Source: Gemmatimonadota bacterium
GTDB lineage: Bacteria; Gemmatimonadota; Gemmatimonadetes; Gemmatimonadales; GWC2-71-9
Direction of reading: 5' to 3'
Assembly (NCBI GenBank): GCA_003222155.1
Contig: QHUU01000062.1
Span: forward strand, 1 to 56,070
Length of the DNA: 56,070 bases
Within the stretch, counting starts at the first letter, position 1, and each line of letters begins with the position of its first letter. Below the pieces are notes generated by a model. The model made no database searches, was not told the origin of the DNA, and saw only the letters and a list, made by a program, of their open reading frames with translations. Both the position numbers and the translations under genes were made by a program. Shown one piece after another: positions 25,645 to 34,912 of the stretch.

Positions 25645-28599
25645 ATGGCCACCCTCAGCATCAACGGGCGACGGGTCACGGCCGACGCCGAGCAGACGAT
25701 CCTCGACGCCGCCCGCGCCGCGGGGATCGGCGACATCCCCACCCTCTGCTGGTATCCCAAGCTGCCCATCGTCGGCAACTGCCGCATCTGCCTCGTGTCG
25801 GTCGAGGGCCAGGCGAAGCTCCTGCCGGCGTGCGCCACCAAGGTGGCGGAGGGGATGGTCGTGCAGACGGAATCCCATGCGGCGGTCGAGAACCGCAAAG
25901 GCGTGCTCCGGCTGCTGCTCGAGCGCTATCCCGGGGACCACCTGCGGAACGGCGGCCGGGCTGCGCCGCGCAACGAGTTCGAGCGCTACGTGGTGCGCTA
26001 CGGGGTGGCGCCCACGCTGCTCGGGGCGCGAGACCTGGCGCTGCGTCACGGCGACGAGCGTCCCGGCGACCCGATGATCCGGCACGACATGAGCACCTGC
26101 ATCCTGTGCACCCGCTGCGTCCGCGCGTGCGAGGACATCCAGGTGGTGGGCGTCCTGGACGTGGCGCAGCGGGGCGAGCACGCCGAGATCATCGTGGGCG
26201 CGGACGGCGATCCCGACAAGGCGGGATGCACCTGGTGTGGCGAGTGCGTGCGGGTGTGTCCCACCGGCGCCATTTTCGAGGTGATGCCGCAGCAGCGGTT
26301 CGCCCCGGAGCAAATCCGCCGGCCGGAGCGCACCGTGCGCTCGGTGTGCCCGTACTGTGGTGTCGGGTGTCAGGTGGACCTGCACGTCGCGGACGAACGG
26401 ATCATGCGGGTCACCTCGCCCGACATCGAGCTCGACACCCCGAACCAGGGCTCGACCTGCGTGAAGGGTCGGTTCGGCTACGATTTCCCCCAACATCACG
26501 ACCGCCTCACCAAGCCGCTGATCCGTCGGGGCTGGCTCAAGCAGGGCGGGCATTGGGTATGGCGCGGGCCCGAGGGGCAGGAGCGCCGCGGCGGTCCGTG
26601 GCAGACCATCGAGGGAGAAGGTCAGACCGTGAAGCCGGCGGGACCGCCGCGCGCGGTCGGCAAGGCCGCACGCGATCTGCCGCTGCTCGAGCGGGTGGAC
26701 ATGGACATTCGCGACCGGGTGGCGACGCCGGCGGCCTGGTACGAGCCGTTCCGCGAGGCGTCGTGGGACGAGGCGATGGAGCTCACGGCGCAGGAGCTGA
26801 CGCGCATCAAACGCGAGCGCGGCGGCGACGCCCTCGCGTGCTTCTCCTCAGCCAAGTGCTCGAACGAGGAGAACTACCTCATGATGCGGATGTTCCGTGC
26901 CGCGCTCGGGACCAACAACATCGACCACTGTACGCGTCTGTGCCACTCGACCTCGGTGGCCGCGATGCAACGGGCGCTGAACACCTCCGCGGCTTCGGGC
27001 TCGATGCGCGAGGTCGAGCACGCGGCGGACGTCATCTTCATCGCGGGCGCGAACACGACCGAGTCCCATCCCGTCTTCGGAGCCGCGATCAAGCGCGCCC
27101 ACGAGCGGGGCGCGACGCTCATCGTGGCCGACCCCCGCAAGACCGAGCTCGCCGCGCGGGCCGATGTCCACCTCCAGATGCAACCCGGCACCGACGTGGC
27201 GCTGTTCAACGCGATGCTCAACCACGTGATCGCGAGCGGGCTCGAAGCCAAAGACTTCATCGCCCGGCGGACGCACGCGTTCGACAAGCTGCGCGAGTCG
27301 GTGCGGGCCATGACGCCCGAGGTGGCGGCGAAGATCACCGGCGTGCCGGCCGAGCGAATCCGCGAGGCGGCCGAGATCTACGCGCGCGGGCCGAACACCA
27401 GTACGCTGTGGGCAATGGGCCTCACCCAGCACGCCAACGGTACCGACCTCGTGACGTCGCTCCTCAACCTGATGCTCGCCTGCGGGATGATCGGCCGCTG
27501 GGGCGCGGCGATGATGCCCGTGCGCGGGCAGAACAACGTGCAGGGCGCCTCGGACGTCGGGGCGATCCCCTTCGTGTACACGGACTACCGCTCCGTGAAG
27601 GACCCCAAGGTCCGCGCCGAATACGCCAGGGCGTGGGGCGTGGCGGCGGAGTCTCTCTCGCTCAAGGAGGGGCTCATGGTGACGGAGATCGTGAAAGAGG
27701 AGAGCGGGGTTCGCGGGATGTACATCATGGGTGAGAACCCCATCATCTCCGATCCCGACATCGCGCATGCCGAGCACTGGTTCCGAGAGCTCGAGTTCCT
27801 CGTGGTGCACGACCTCTTCCTCACCGAGACCGCGCGATACGCCGACGTGGTGCTCCCGGGCTCGAGCTTCGCGGAGAAGACCGGCACGTTCGTGAACACC
27901 GAGCGGCGGGTCCAGCTGGCCCACCGGGCGATGGCCCCCCCGGGCGACGCGCGCGCCGATCTCGAAATCCTGATTGACCTGTCCAACCGGCTGGGGCTGG
28001 CGACCGCTTTCACGACGGCCGAAGCCGTCATGGGCGAGATCGTCACGGTGACGCCCTCCTGGAGCGGGGTGACGTACGCGCGGCTCGAGGGCGCGGGTCT
28101 GCAGTATCCGGTGCCCAGCCCCGAGCACGCGGGCACCGCGTTCCTGTTCGACGAGCGCTTCCCGACCGCCGACGGGAAGGGGACGTTCGTGCCGGTCGAG
28201 TACGCGCCGCCCGTCGAGCTTCCCGACGACCAGTATCCGTTCGTCATGAACACCGGCCGACAGCTGTACCACTGGCACACCGGCACGATGACCCGGCGCG
28301 CCTCGGGGCTCGATCAGCGGGAGCCCACGCCCGTCGTCGAGATTCACCCGGACGACGCGGCGCAGCTGGGCCTGGAGGACGGGGATCTCGTGCGACTCAC
28401 GTCGCGCCGCAATGCGATGGTGAGCTCCTGTCGCATCTCGGAGCGGGTCGCGCGGGGCCAGGTGTTCGTCCCGTTCCACTTCCGCGAGGCGGCGGCGAAC
28501 CTCCTCACCAACCCCGTGCTCGATCCCTACGCCAAGATGGCCGAGCTCAAGTGCTGCGCCGTGCGGCTCGAGCCGGCTCACGTCGCCGTCGCCGACTAA
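25645..28599 (+). CDS. Formate dehydrogenase alpha subunit, cysteine type, NuoG-like N-terminus
   Basis: A 984-residue molybdo- or tungsto-enzyme. In order: a [2Fe-2S] domain (C35, C46, C49, C63); two [4Fe-4S] sites (C152/C155/C158/C162 and C195/C198/C201/C205); the molybdopterin Fe4S4 domain (VCPYCGVGC 234-242, C272); and the catalytic domain with RLCHSTSV, where C433 ligates the metal in place of selenocysteine and H434 follows. The C-terminal cofactor domain starts near PFVMNTGRQLYHWHTGTMTRR. The usual His-Cys3 cluster segment between residues 92 and 120 has no cysteines (ERYPGDHLRNGGRAAPRNEF). A hydrophilic insert of about 60 residues lies at 300-365. No NuoE/NuoF-like partner or fdhD lies nearby. 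Confidence 0.93.
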   Translation: MATLSINGRRVTADAEQTILDAARAAGIGDIPTLCWYPKLPIVGNCRICLVSVEGQAKLLPACATKVAEGMVVQTESHAAVENRKGVLRLLLERYPGDHLRNGGRAAPRNEFERYVVRYGVAPTLLGARDLALRHGDERPGDPMIRHDMSTCILCTRCVRACEDIQVVGVLDVAQRGEHAEIIVGADGDPDKAGCTWCGECVRVCPTGAIFEVMPQQRFAPEQIRRPERTVRSVCPYCGVGCQVDLHVADERIMRVTSPDIELDTPNQGSTCVKGRFGYDFPQHHDRLTKPLIRRGWLKQGGHWVWRGPEGQERRGGPWQTIEGEGQTVKPAGPPRAVGKAARDLPLLERVDMDIRDRVATPAAWYEPFREASWDEAMELTAQELTRIKRERGGDALACFSSAKCSNEENYLMMRMFRAALGTNNIDHCTRLCHSTSVAAMQRALNTSAASGSMREVEHAADVIFIAGANTTESHPVFGAAIKRAHERGATLIVADPRKTELAARADVHLQMQPGTDVALFNAMLNHVIASGLEAKDFIARRTHAFDKLRESVRAMTPEVAAKITGVPAERIREAAEIYARGPNTSTLWAMGLTQHANGTDLVTSLLNLMLACGMIGRWGAAMMPVRGQNNVQGASDVGAIPFVYTDYRSVKDPKVRAEYARAWGVAAESLSLKEGLMVTEIVKEESGVRGMYIMGENPIISDPDIAHAEHWFRELEFLVVHDLFLTETARYADVVLPGSSFAEKTGTFVNTERRVQLAHRAMAPPGDARADLEILIDLSNRLGLATAFTTAEAVMGEIVTVTPSWSGVTYARLEGAGLQYPVPSPEHAGTAFLFDERFPTADGKGTFVPVEYAPPVELPDDQYPFVMNTGRQLYHWHTGTMTRRASGLDQREPTPVVEIHPDDAAQLGLEDGDLVRLTSRRNAMVSSCRISERVARGQVFVPFHFREAAANLLTNPVLDPYAKMAELKCCAVRLEPAHVAVAD

Positions 28600-28633
28600 C
28601 CGTCCCACAGCATCGCAAATAGATTCCCGCCGC

Positions 28634-29425
28634 ATGGACCTCGGTCTCGCGGGGCGGGTGGCGCTGGTGTGCGGCAGCACGCAGGGCCTGGGCCGCGCCG
28701 TCGCGAAGACGCTGGCACACGAGGGGGCCCGCGTCGCGGTCAACGGCCGTCACGACGACACGGTCCAGCGCGCAGCCGAACAGCTCACGTCGGAAACGGG
28801 CCAGCGCGTCACACCGTTTGCGGCGGACGTCGGCGTCCCGGCCCAGGCCGAAGGGCTGGTGGAGCGCGTGCACCACGAGCTCGGCCGGCTCGACGTGTTG
28901 TTCTGCAACGCGGGCGGGCCTCCCGCCGCTCCATTCAGCCACCAGAGCGCGGAGGCGTTCCACCACGCCGTGGAGCTCAACCTGCTCTCCGTGGTCCATC
29001 TCTGCCGCGCGGCGGTGCCGCTGATGCGCAAGCTCCAGTGGGGGCGCATCGTGTGCCTGGCCTCGGTCGCCGCCAAACAGCCGCTGCCCGGCCTGATCCT
29101 GTCGACCACGGCCCGCGCCGGCGTGCTGGGCTTCGCGAAGGCGCTGGCGGACGAGGTGGCCGCCGAGGGCATCACCGTGAACGTCGTATGCCCCGGCTTC
29201 ATCGCGACCGAGCGCATTGCGGAGCTGACGGAAACGCGCGCCAAGCGCGAGCAGCGGGCGTCCCAGGAGGTGATGCGCGAGCTGGTGTCGGGCATTCCGC
29301 TGGGGCGCATGGGCCGCACTGAAGAGTTGGCCGCGGCCGTCGCGTTCCTCGCGTCGGAGCGCGCCAGTTATATTACCGGCGCCGCGCTGCAGGTGGACGG
29401 GGGATTCACGCGATCCATTTTTTGA
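28634..29425 (+). CDS. SDR family oxidoreductase with altered catalytic pair
   Basis: A 263-residue Rossmann-fold protein of the classical SDR type. The NAD(P) motif is GSTQGLG (14-20), NAG sits at 92-94, and S144 is in IVCLASVAAK. At the YxxxK position the sequence reads S157-T-T-A-R161, so both catalytic Tyr and Lys are replaced. A known SDR subgroup has 'LSN..R' here, so this is probably a divergent branch rather than a broken gene. The C-terminal VVCPGFIATERI and YITGAALQVDGGF are intact. The start is 35 nt after the formate dehydrogenase stop. Substrate unknown; reductase activity is doubtful. Confidence 0.85.
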   Translation: MDLGLAGRVALVCGSTQGLGRAVAKTLAHEGARVAVNGRHDDTVQRAAEQLTSETGQRVTPFAADVGVPAQAEGLVERVHHELGRLDVLFCNAGGPPAAPFSHQSAEAFHHAVELNLLSVVHLCRAAVPLMRKLQWGRIVCLASVAAKQPLPGLILSTTARAGVLGFAKALADEVAAEGITVNVVCPGFIATERIAELTETRAKREQRASQEVMRELVSGIPLGRMGRTEELAAAVAFLASERASYITGAALQVDGGFTRSIF

Positions 29426-29428
29426 GCC

Positions 29429-29456
29429 TTCCCTTTCCCGTTTCCCCTTTCCCGGC
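29429..29456 (+). repeat. Heptad tandem repeat, family E copy 1
   Basis: Four heptads directly after the SDR stop: TTCCCTT, TCCCGTT, TCCCCTT, TCCCGGC. They fill the whole 35-nt gap to tdh, leaving no Shine-Dalgarno for it. They match the reverse complement of the AAACGGG units at 52510-52530. Confidence 0.75.
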
Positions 29457-29460
29457 ATCA

Positions 29461-30489
29461 ATGCAAGCCATCGTCAAACAGAACCGCGCCCCCGGCCTCA
29501 AGGTCACGACGGTGCCCAAGCCGTCTCCCGGACCGGGCGAGGTGCTGATCGCCGTGCGGCATGCCGGCGTGTGCGGCACCGACCTGCACATCGCCGACTG
29601 GAATGCGTGGGCGGAAGGCCGCCTCCAGCCACCCCTGGTGGTGGGACACGAGTTCGCCGGAGAGATCGTGGCGGTGGGTGGCGGCGTGGCGGAGCTCCGG
29701 ACCGGCCAGCTCGTCACCGCCGAGGGGCACATCGTGTGCGGACACTGTCTCCAGTGCCGCACCGGCAACAGCCATATCTGCAAGAACACCCGCATCATCG
29801 GCGTGGACCGCGACGGCGCGTTCGCCGAGTACATCGCCATGCCCGCCACCAACGTGCTGCCGCTGGACGGCATTCCCACCACCGTGGGCGCGGTGATGGA
29901 TCCGATGGGGAACGCGTTTCATACGGTGCTGACCGCGGACATTTCCGGCAGCACCGTGTTCGTGGTGGGGTGCGGTCCCATCGGCTGCTTCGCCGTCGGC
30001 ATCGCCCGGGCCGCGGGCGCCGCCAAGGTGATCGCCTCCGACGTGAACGCCAAGCGGCTGGCCCTCGCCAAACGGATGGGCGCCAACGTCACGATCGACG
30101 CGACGCGCGACGACGTGGTCCGCGCGGTGCTGGCCGAAACCGGGGGCGAAGGCGCCGACGTGGTGTGCGAGATGTCGGGCGTGCCGTCGGCCCTGCACCA
30201 GGCGTTCGCCGCAGTGCGCCTGGGGGGGCGGGTGCAGCTGCTCGGCATCCCCGACGGCGAGGTGCCGGTCGACTTCGCCAGCGAGATCATCTTCAAGGGC
30301 ATCACCGTGTACGGCGTGATCGGACGCAAGATGTACGAGACGTGGCACCAGATGCGCCGCTATCTCTCGGCGGGACTGGTCGACCCCCGGCCCGTGATCA
30401 CGCATCAGTTTCCGCTCGCCAAAATCGACGAAGCCCTCGCCGCCATCCGCTCGGGCGACGCGGGCAAGATCATCCTGGAGATCGCATGA
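29461..30489 (+). CDS. tdh: L-threonine 3-dehydrogenase
   Basis: A zinc-dependent medium-chain dehydrogenase, 342 residues, oxidising L-threonine to 2-amino-3-ketobutyrate with NAD. The catalytic zinc ligands are C38 (GVCGTDLH) and H63-E64 (VGHEFAGE); the structural zinc is held by C93, C96, C99 and C107. The NAD fold has VVGCGPIGCFAVGIARAAGA. MYETWHQMRRYL near the C-terminus is typical of Tdh. I start at the ATG at 29461; a TTG overlapping the SDR stop would add 13 repeat-encoded residues. It overlaps kbl by ATGA, and this pairing strongly supports the assignment. Confidence 0.94.
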   Translation: MQAIVKQNRAPGLKVTTVPKPSPGPGEVLIAVRHAGVCGTDLHIADWNAWAEGRLQPPLVVGHEFAGEIVAVGGGVAELRTGQLVTAEGHIVCGHCLQCRTGNSHICKNTRIIGVDRDGAFAEYIAMPATNVLPLDGIPTTVGAVMDPMGNAFHTVLTADISGSTVFVVGCGPIGCFAVGIARAAGAAKVIASDVNAKRLALAKRMGANVTIDATRDDVVRAVLAETGGEGADVVCEMSGVPSALHQAFAAVRLGGRVQLLGIPDGEVPVDFASEIIFKGITVYGVIGRKMYETWHQMRRYLSAGLVDPRPVITHQFPLAKIDEALAAIRSGDAGKIILEIA

Positions 30490-31685
30490 GCTTCGCCGCC
30501 CGGCTCGAGGCCGAGCTCGAGCAGTTCAAGCAGGAAGGCGTCTACAAGCGCCTCAACCACCTCGAAGGGCCGCAAGCCGCAAGAACCAAAATGGCAGGGC
30601 GCGGCGAGGTCGTGATCCTCTCCTCCAACAATTACCTCGGTTTGTGCAACGAGCCGGAGGTCGTCGCCGGCGGCAAACGCGCGCTCGACCAGTTCGGCGC
30701 CGGGACCGGCTCGGTGCGCTTCATTTGCGGCACCTTCACCATTCACCGCGAGCTCGAGCAGGCGCTCGCGCGCTTTGTGGGCTGCGCGTCGTCACTCACC
30801 TACGTGAGCTGCTGGAACGCGAACGAAGGCCTCGTCCCCACGCTGCTGGGCGAGCAGGACATCGTCATCTCCGACCAGCTGAATCACGCGTCCATCATCG
30901 ACGCGATCCGCCTCGCGAAGACGATCACGAAGTGCCACACGGCCGTGTACCGCCACTCCGACATGGCGGACCTGGAGGAGAAGCTGCGCGGCGCCCAAGC
31001 AATGAACGCGCGCCTGAAGCTCGTCTTCACGGACGGCGTGTTCTCGATGGAAGGCGACATCGCCAAGCTGCCGGACATCGTCGCGCTGGCGCGCCGGTAC
31101 GGCGCCGTGGTGGCCGTGGACGACTCGCACGCGACCGGCGTGCTCGGCCGCTCCGGCCGCGGCACCGCCGAGCACTACGGCATGCTGGGCGACGTGGACA
31201 TCATCACGTCGACCCTGGGCAAGGCGCTGGGGGGCGCCGCGGGCGGCTTCACCGCGGGCCCCGGTCCCCTCGCCGACTATCTCACCCAGCGCTCGCGGCC
31301 TCAGCTCTTTTCCAACGCCCTCCCGCCCACCATCGCCGGGAGCGCGCTCGCCGCCGTGCGCCACGTCGAGCGCCACCCCGAGCTCGTGACCCGGCTGCAC
31401 GAGAACGCCCGCTATTTCCGCGACCGGCTCCGCGCGCTGGGGTTCCAGCCGCTCCCGGGCGAGACGCCCATCGTCCCCGTCATTCTGGGCGAGACGGCCA
31501 AGGCCATCCAAATGAGCGAGCTACTGCTCGCCCAAGGCGTATTCGTGACCGGGTTCGGCTATCCCGTCGTACCGCAGGGACACGCCCGGATCCGCTGCCA
31601 GCTGTCGGCGGCACACACGAGGGACGACCTGGACTTCGCGCTGGCGGCGTTCAAGCGAGTTGGCGGCCAGCTGGGCCTCGTGTAA
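30486..31685 (+). CDS. kbl: Glycine C-acetyltransferase (2-amino-3-ketobutyrate CoA ligase)
   Basis: A PLP enzyme of the alpha-oxoamine synthase family, 399 residues. It cleaves the Tdh product with CoA to glycine and acetyl-CoA. The PLP lysine is K246 in TSTLGKALGGAAGG; DDSHATG (212-218) binds the cofactor, and SSNNYLGL near the N-terminus and GSVRFICGTFTIHRELE are hallmarks. It is translationally coupled to tdh (ATGA). Confidence 0.95.
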   Translation: MSFAARLEAELEQFKQEGVYKRLNHLEGPQAARTKMAGRGEVVILSSNNYLGLCNEPEVVAGGKRALDQFGAGTGSVRFICGTFTIHRELEQALARFVGCASSLTYVSCWNANEGLVPTLLGEQDIVISDQLNHASIIDAIRLAKTITKCHTAVYRHSDMADLEEKLRGAQAMNARLKLVFTDGVFSMEGDIAKLPDIVALARRYGAVVAVDDSHATGVLGRSGRGTAEHYGMLGDVDIITSTLGKALGGAAGGFTAGPGPLADYLTQRSRPQLFSNALPPTIAGSALAAVRHVERHPELVTRLHENARYFRDRLRALGFQPLPGETPIVPVILGETAKAIQMSELLLAQGVFVTGFGYPVVPQGHARIRCQLSAAHTRDDLDFALAAFKRVGGQLGLV

Positions 31686-31849
31686 GTGGATGATCTGTCC
31701 CGGTTGGTCAGCTTGGCGACGGACACGTGACCCGCCGCGCCGTGAGCCAGGCCTCACCTCTCATGGTCGGATTATCGGCGTATCGCGCATTCGAGGGAAA
31801 CGCCTATCTTGGGGTGCGCCCACCCCACATCCCCCAAGGAGTTGTTCCC

Positions 31850-32404
31850 ATGCGGGCGCTCACTATCGTTGCGGTGCTGCTGGCCAGCGGGGCTCGGTCC
31901 CTCTGTGCCCAGCATGGTGGCCAGATCGAGATCGGTGGGTTCGGCAGCTACACGCGGTACGATAGCCGTTTCCAGCTCGACAACCAGTTCGGCGTAGGTG
32001 GCTGGCTCGGCTACTTCCTCGGCGACCACTTTAGCCTCGAAGTGGACGGCAACCTGGCCCAGCCGCGCTCGACGTTCAGCGGCGTGGGGAGTACTACGGC
32101 CGCGTTCGCCAGCGCCAGCCTCGTGATGAGTTCTGGCGGCTTCTACATCCTCGGCGGCTATTCGCGTCTCCACATGGGGCCGGGCGCACCGTACACGTCC
32201 GACCTGAACGCCGTCCACGCGGGGCTGGGCGAACGGATATTCTTCGCCCCGGACCATGCGGCGGTGCGCCTGGAAGCCCGAGCCTATTACCGAGGCCCGG
32301 GCGCCGGCTTCGGCGGTCGAGACGAAGTGGTGCACTTCACAGGCAACGTGGGGATGACGTTCTTCGTCGGGCCTGGGGGCGGGCAGAAGAGCCGCCGGTA
32401 CTAG
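31850..32404 (+). CDS. Small outer-membrane beta-barrel protein (paralogue 1)
   Basis: A 184-residue protein with a signal peptide (RALTIVAVLLASGARSLCA, cleavage before QHGG) and an OmpA/OmpW-like barrel pattern: QIEIGGFGSYTRYDSRF, GWLGYFLGDHFSLEVDG, FYILGGYSRLHMG, and an end GNVGMTFFVG. A good Shine-Dalgarno (AAGGAG) lies 8 nt before the ATG at 31850; the in-frame region upstream is promoter DNA. The first 60 residues and the upstream DNA resemble the next gene, so the two arose by duplication. Confidence 0.82.
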   Translation: MRALTIVAVLLASGARSLCAQHGGQIEIGGFGSYTRYDSRFQLDNQFGVGGWLGYFLGDHFSLEVDGNLAQPRSTFSGVGSTTAAFASASLVMSSGGFYILGGYSRLHMGPGAPYTSDLNAVHAGLGERIFFAPDHAAVRLEARAYYRGPGAGFGGRDEVVHFTGNVGMTFFVGPGGGQKSRRY

Positions 32405-32580
32405 CCGGCAACGTCTACTTCGGGATAAGTTCGGTGTCAGACGGCTCCGGCTCTAGCCCAACCTTCAAGTACTTTCAAGGTTCAGAGGCTTAAGCCGAAG
32501 GGGTATCGCGTTTTCCGGCCGAACTCCCTATTTTGGGGGTCGTTTTTCGGTACGCCAACGCGCACGAGGGAGTCGTCTCC

Positions 32581-33816
32581 ATGCGGGTAGCCACGGTGAT
32601 TGGCGTTCTGCTGCTCGGCGGGGCCGCGACCTTGAGCGCCCAGCACGCCCACCAATTCGAGATCGGCGGGTTCGGGACGTTTACGCGGTTCGATCGCGCC
32701 TTCCTGCTCGACAACCAGATCGGGGGCGGCGGCCGACTTGGCTTCTGGATCACGGATTGGCTGGGGATCGAAGGGGACGGCCTGTACATGCGGCCCCACC
32801 CCACGGGCGGCGGCACGGGGACGGACTTCCCGGTGTGGTTCGCCTCCGGAAGCCTGGTGCTGAACTTCGGCTCCGAAAAGAGCTTCTACCTGCTGGGCGG
32901 CTACTCGGCCATGGACTTCAACAGCGGCGCCGCCGGCGGGTTCCGGGACGCGGGGGCGCACGCGGCCCTGGGCGACCGGATCTACATCACCGATCGCGCG
33001 GCACTGCGCGTCGAGGGGCGCGCCTACTACACGCCAAGCACGCAGCTGCCGGGCAGCAAGTGGGCCGGCCAACTGGTCGGGTCGGCGGGGCTGTCCTTTT
33101 TCCTCGGGCCCAGCCGTCGCGAGAAGATCTATCCGGAAATTCCCAGGGAACGTCGCGATTCGATCGTCGCGGCCGGCGGCAAGGTGCCCGAGACGCGCGC
33201 GCGCGGCGGCCCCACGTACGAGCGCCGCAGCAGCGATTGGCAGCACAAGTGGTACTGGGGCGGCCAGGGCGGGCTCCTCGTCTTCCGGACCAACTACGAC
33301 AGCTACTCCTTCGAGCCGACGTTCGGGGGACACTGGTTGATCACCGGTAAACGGACGGCGCTGTACGCGTCGTACGAGCAGTCGCTCTTCATCTCGGCGC
33401 GCCACGTCACGATGCTCCAGGCCGACGGCACGGCGAACCCGGGCAACGTGCAGTTCAACAACCTGCGACGTGTCATGGTCGGTGTCCTCGCCTTCCCCGC
33501 GCAGCTCCGTGTGGAGCCGTTCGCGGGCGGTGGGTTCGCCATCGTGGAAGCGCTGAACGTGGAGACGAGCTGCCCCGGCTGCACGGGCGCCGTGGCTGCC
33601 CAGCTGCAGGACGACGCGGACAACGCGGCGACCAAGGCGTTCTTCTGGTGGATGGGCGGAGTCGACATCAAGCAGGGCCGGCTTGCGCTGTTCGGTCACT
33701 ACATTCTGACCTCTGCGGCGGCGAGCTTCCTGATCCAGGGCACGACTCACACCTTCCAGGGCGGCGTCCGCTACTCCTTGGGCAGCGCCAAGGAGGGCAT
33801 CACGGAGCGGCAGTGA
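32581..33816 (+). CDS. Outer-membrane beta-barrel protein (paralogue 2, extended)
   Basis: A 411-residue protein. The first 180 residues align by eye with the preceding protein (AQHAHQFEIGGFGTFTRFDRAF against AQHGGQIEIGGFGSYTRYDSRF). A linker rich in Arg and Glu (PSRREKIYPEIPRERRDSIVAAGGK) leads to a second barrel-like half with alternating strands (WYWGGQGGLLVFRTNYDSYSF, HWLITGKRTALYASYEQSLF, AQLRVEPFAGGGFAIVEAL). It may hold two barrel domains. C581-C584-like CPGC lies in a predicted loop (SCPGCTGA). It converges on the dipeptidase gene, overlapping by 17 nt. Function unknown. Confidence 0.82.
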   Translation: MRVATVIGVLLLGGAATLSAQHAHQFEIGGFGTFTRFDRAFLLDNQIGGGGRLGFWITDWLGIEGDGLYMRPHPTGGGTGTDFPVWFASGSLVLNFGSEKSFYLLGGYSAMDFNSGAAGGFRDAGAHAALGDRIYITDRAALRVEGRAYYTPSTQLPGSKWAGQLVGSAGLSFFLGPSRREKIYPEIPRERRDSIVAAGGKVPETRARGGPTYERRSSDWQHKWYWGGQGGLLVFRTNYDSYSFEPTFGGHWLITGKRTALYASYEQSLFISARHVTMLQADGTANPGNVQFNNLRRVMVGVLAFPAQLRVEPFAGGGFAIVEALNVETSCPGCTGAVAAQLQDDADNAATKAFFWWMGGVDIKQGRLALFGHYILTSAAASFLIQGTTHTFQGGVRYSLGSAKEGITERQ

Positions 33817-34912
33817 GCACCCGCAGAAAGTTCTCGCCCAGGATCTTGCGCAGTCCCTCGTCCGCGTAGCCGCGCGCCTCCAGGGCGCGCACCAGCTCCG
33901 GCAAGGACGTCGCGTCTTTCAGCGGCCGCGGCAGCACGCTGATCCCGTCGAAGTCACTGCCCAGGCCGACGTGGTCGATCCCCATGACCTGCACCGCGTG
34001 CTCGATGTGGTCCACCAGGCGATCGATCGTCGGAACATCGAGACTGTCGGCCTGCTCGCCTACGAAGTTGTCGACCGCGAACGCCGACTCGCCCGGGCGG
34101 CCGCGGTAGCGGGCCCGGATCGCGTCCGTCTCGGGCTTGAGCCGCCGGCGGAGCTCCTCGTACTGGTGCCGGAAGTGCTCGTCCAGGAACACGGGGTAGA
34201 AGTTGATCCCCACCACGCCGCCGTTCTTGGCGATGGCGCGCAGCTGGTCGTCCGAGAGATTCCGCGGATGGTGCGCGAGCGCGCGGCAGGAGGAGTGCGA
34301 GGCGATCACCGGTCGCGTGCTCGTGGCCATGACGTCCCAGAACGTCCGGTCGGAAACGTGCGACACGTCTACCAGCATCCCCAGCTCGTTCATGCGCCGC
34401 ACCACGCGGCGGCCCAGCGGGGTCAGTCCTCCGTCCCGCTGCGGGTCCGTGGAAGAGCCCGCCCAGTCGTTCCCGTTGTTCCAAGTGAGGGTCATGTAGC
34501 GAACACCCAGCCGGTACAACGAGTCGAGCTTGCCCAGCGAATTCTCGATCGCGTGCCCGCCTTCGACTCCCAGCAGCGCGGCGACGTGCCCCCGGCCCGC
34601 CGCCGCCCGTACCTGATCCGCCGAGGTCGCGAGCTCCACTTCGGGGTTGGTGTCCGCGAGGGCCCGCACCGCGCCGATCAGGTTCAGCGCCCGCCGGAAC
34701 GCGGTCCCGGGACCGTAGCGCGCGTCCACCCAGATCGAGAAGAACGCCGCCGTGAGTCCCCCCTCTTTCATGCGCGGCACGTCGACGTGGCCATCGGAGA
34801 GGCGCGCCGTGATGTCGGTTTTCATGTCGAGCATGCGCTGCGGCGTGTCGATGTGGCCGTCCACGACGATGGGTTGCTGGAGCATGAGCAGCAGTCCTAG
34901 CGCGAGACCCAC
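33800..34912 (-). CDS. Membrane dipeptidase (M19, renal dipeptidase family)
   Basis: A zinc dipeptidase of about 370 residues. VVDGHIDTPQRM supplies the first metal His and Asp, GVEGGHAIENSLGKLDSLYRLGVRYMTLTWNN the bridging Glu and family signature, VDVSHVSDRTFWDVM and VIASHSSCRALAHHPRNLSDDQL the further His ligands, and DHVGLGSDFDGI the C-terminal Asp. A short hydrophobic stretch before it (VGLALGLLLM) suggests an uncleaved signal if the GTG at 34912 is used; the ATG at 34885 would remove it. It overlaps the glycosylase gene by 16 nt. It probably cleaves dipeptides in the periplasm. Confidence 0.93.
   Translation of the reverse strand: MGLALGLLLMLQQPIVVDGHIDTPQRMLDMKTDITARLSDGHVDVPRMKEGGLTAAFFSIWVDARYGPGTAFRRALNLIGAVRALADTNPEVELATSADQVRAAAGRGHVAALLGVEGGHAIENSLGKLDSLYRLGVRYMTLTWNNGNDWAGSSTDPQRDGGLTPLGRRVVRRMNELGMLVDVSHVSDRTFWDVMATSTRPVIASHSSCRALAHHPRNLSDDQLRAIAKNGGVVGINFYPVFLDEHFRHQYEELRRRLKPETDAIRARYRGRPGESAFAVDNFVGEQADSLDVPTIDRLVDHIEHAVQVMGIDHVGLGSDFDGISVLPRPLKDATSLPELVRALEARGYADEGLRKILGENFLRVLTAAP

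Noticed and set aside
26930-26960. Selenocysteine formate dehydrogenase
   Set aside because: The metal-ligand position is an ordinary TGC cysteine codon (C433); there is no in-frame TGA.
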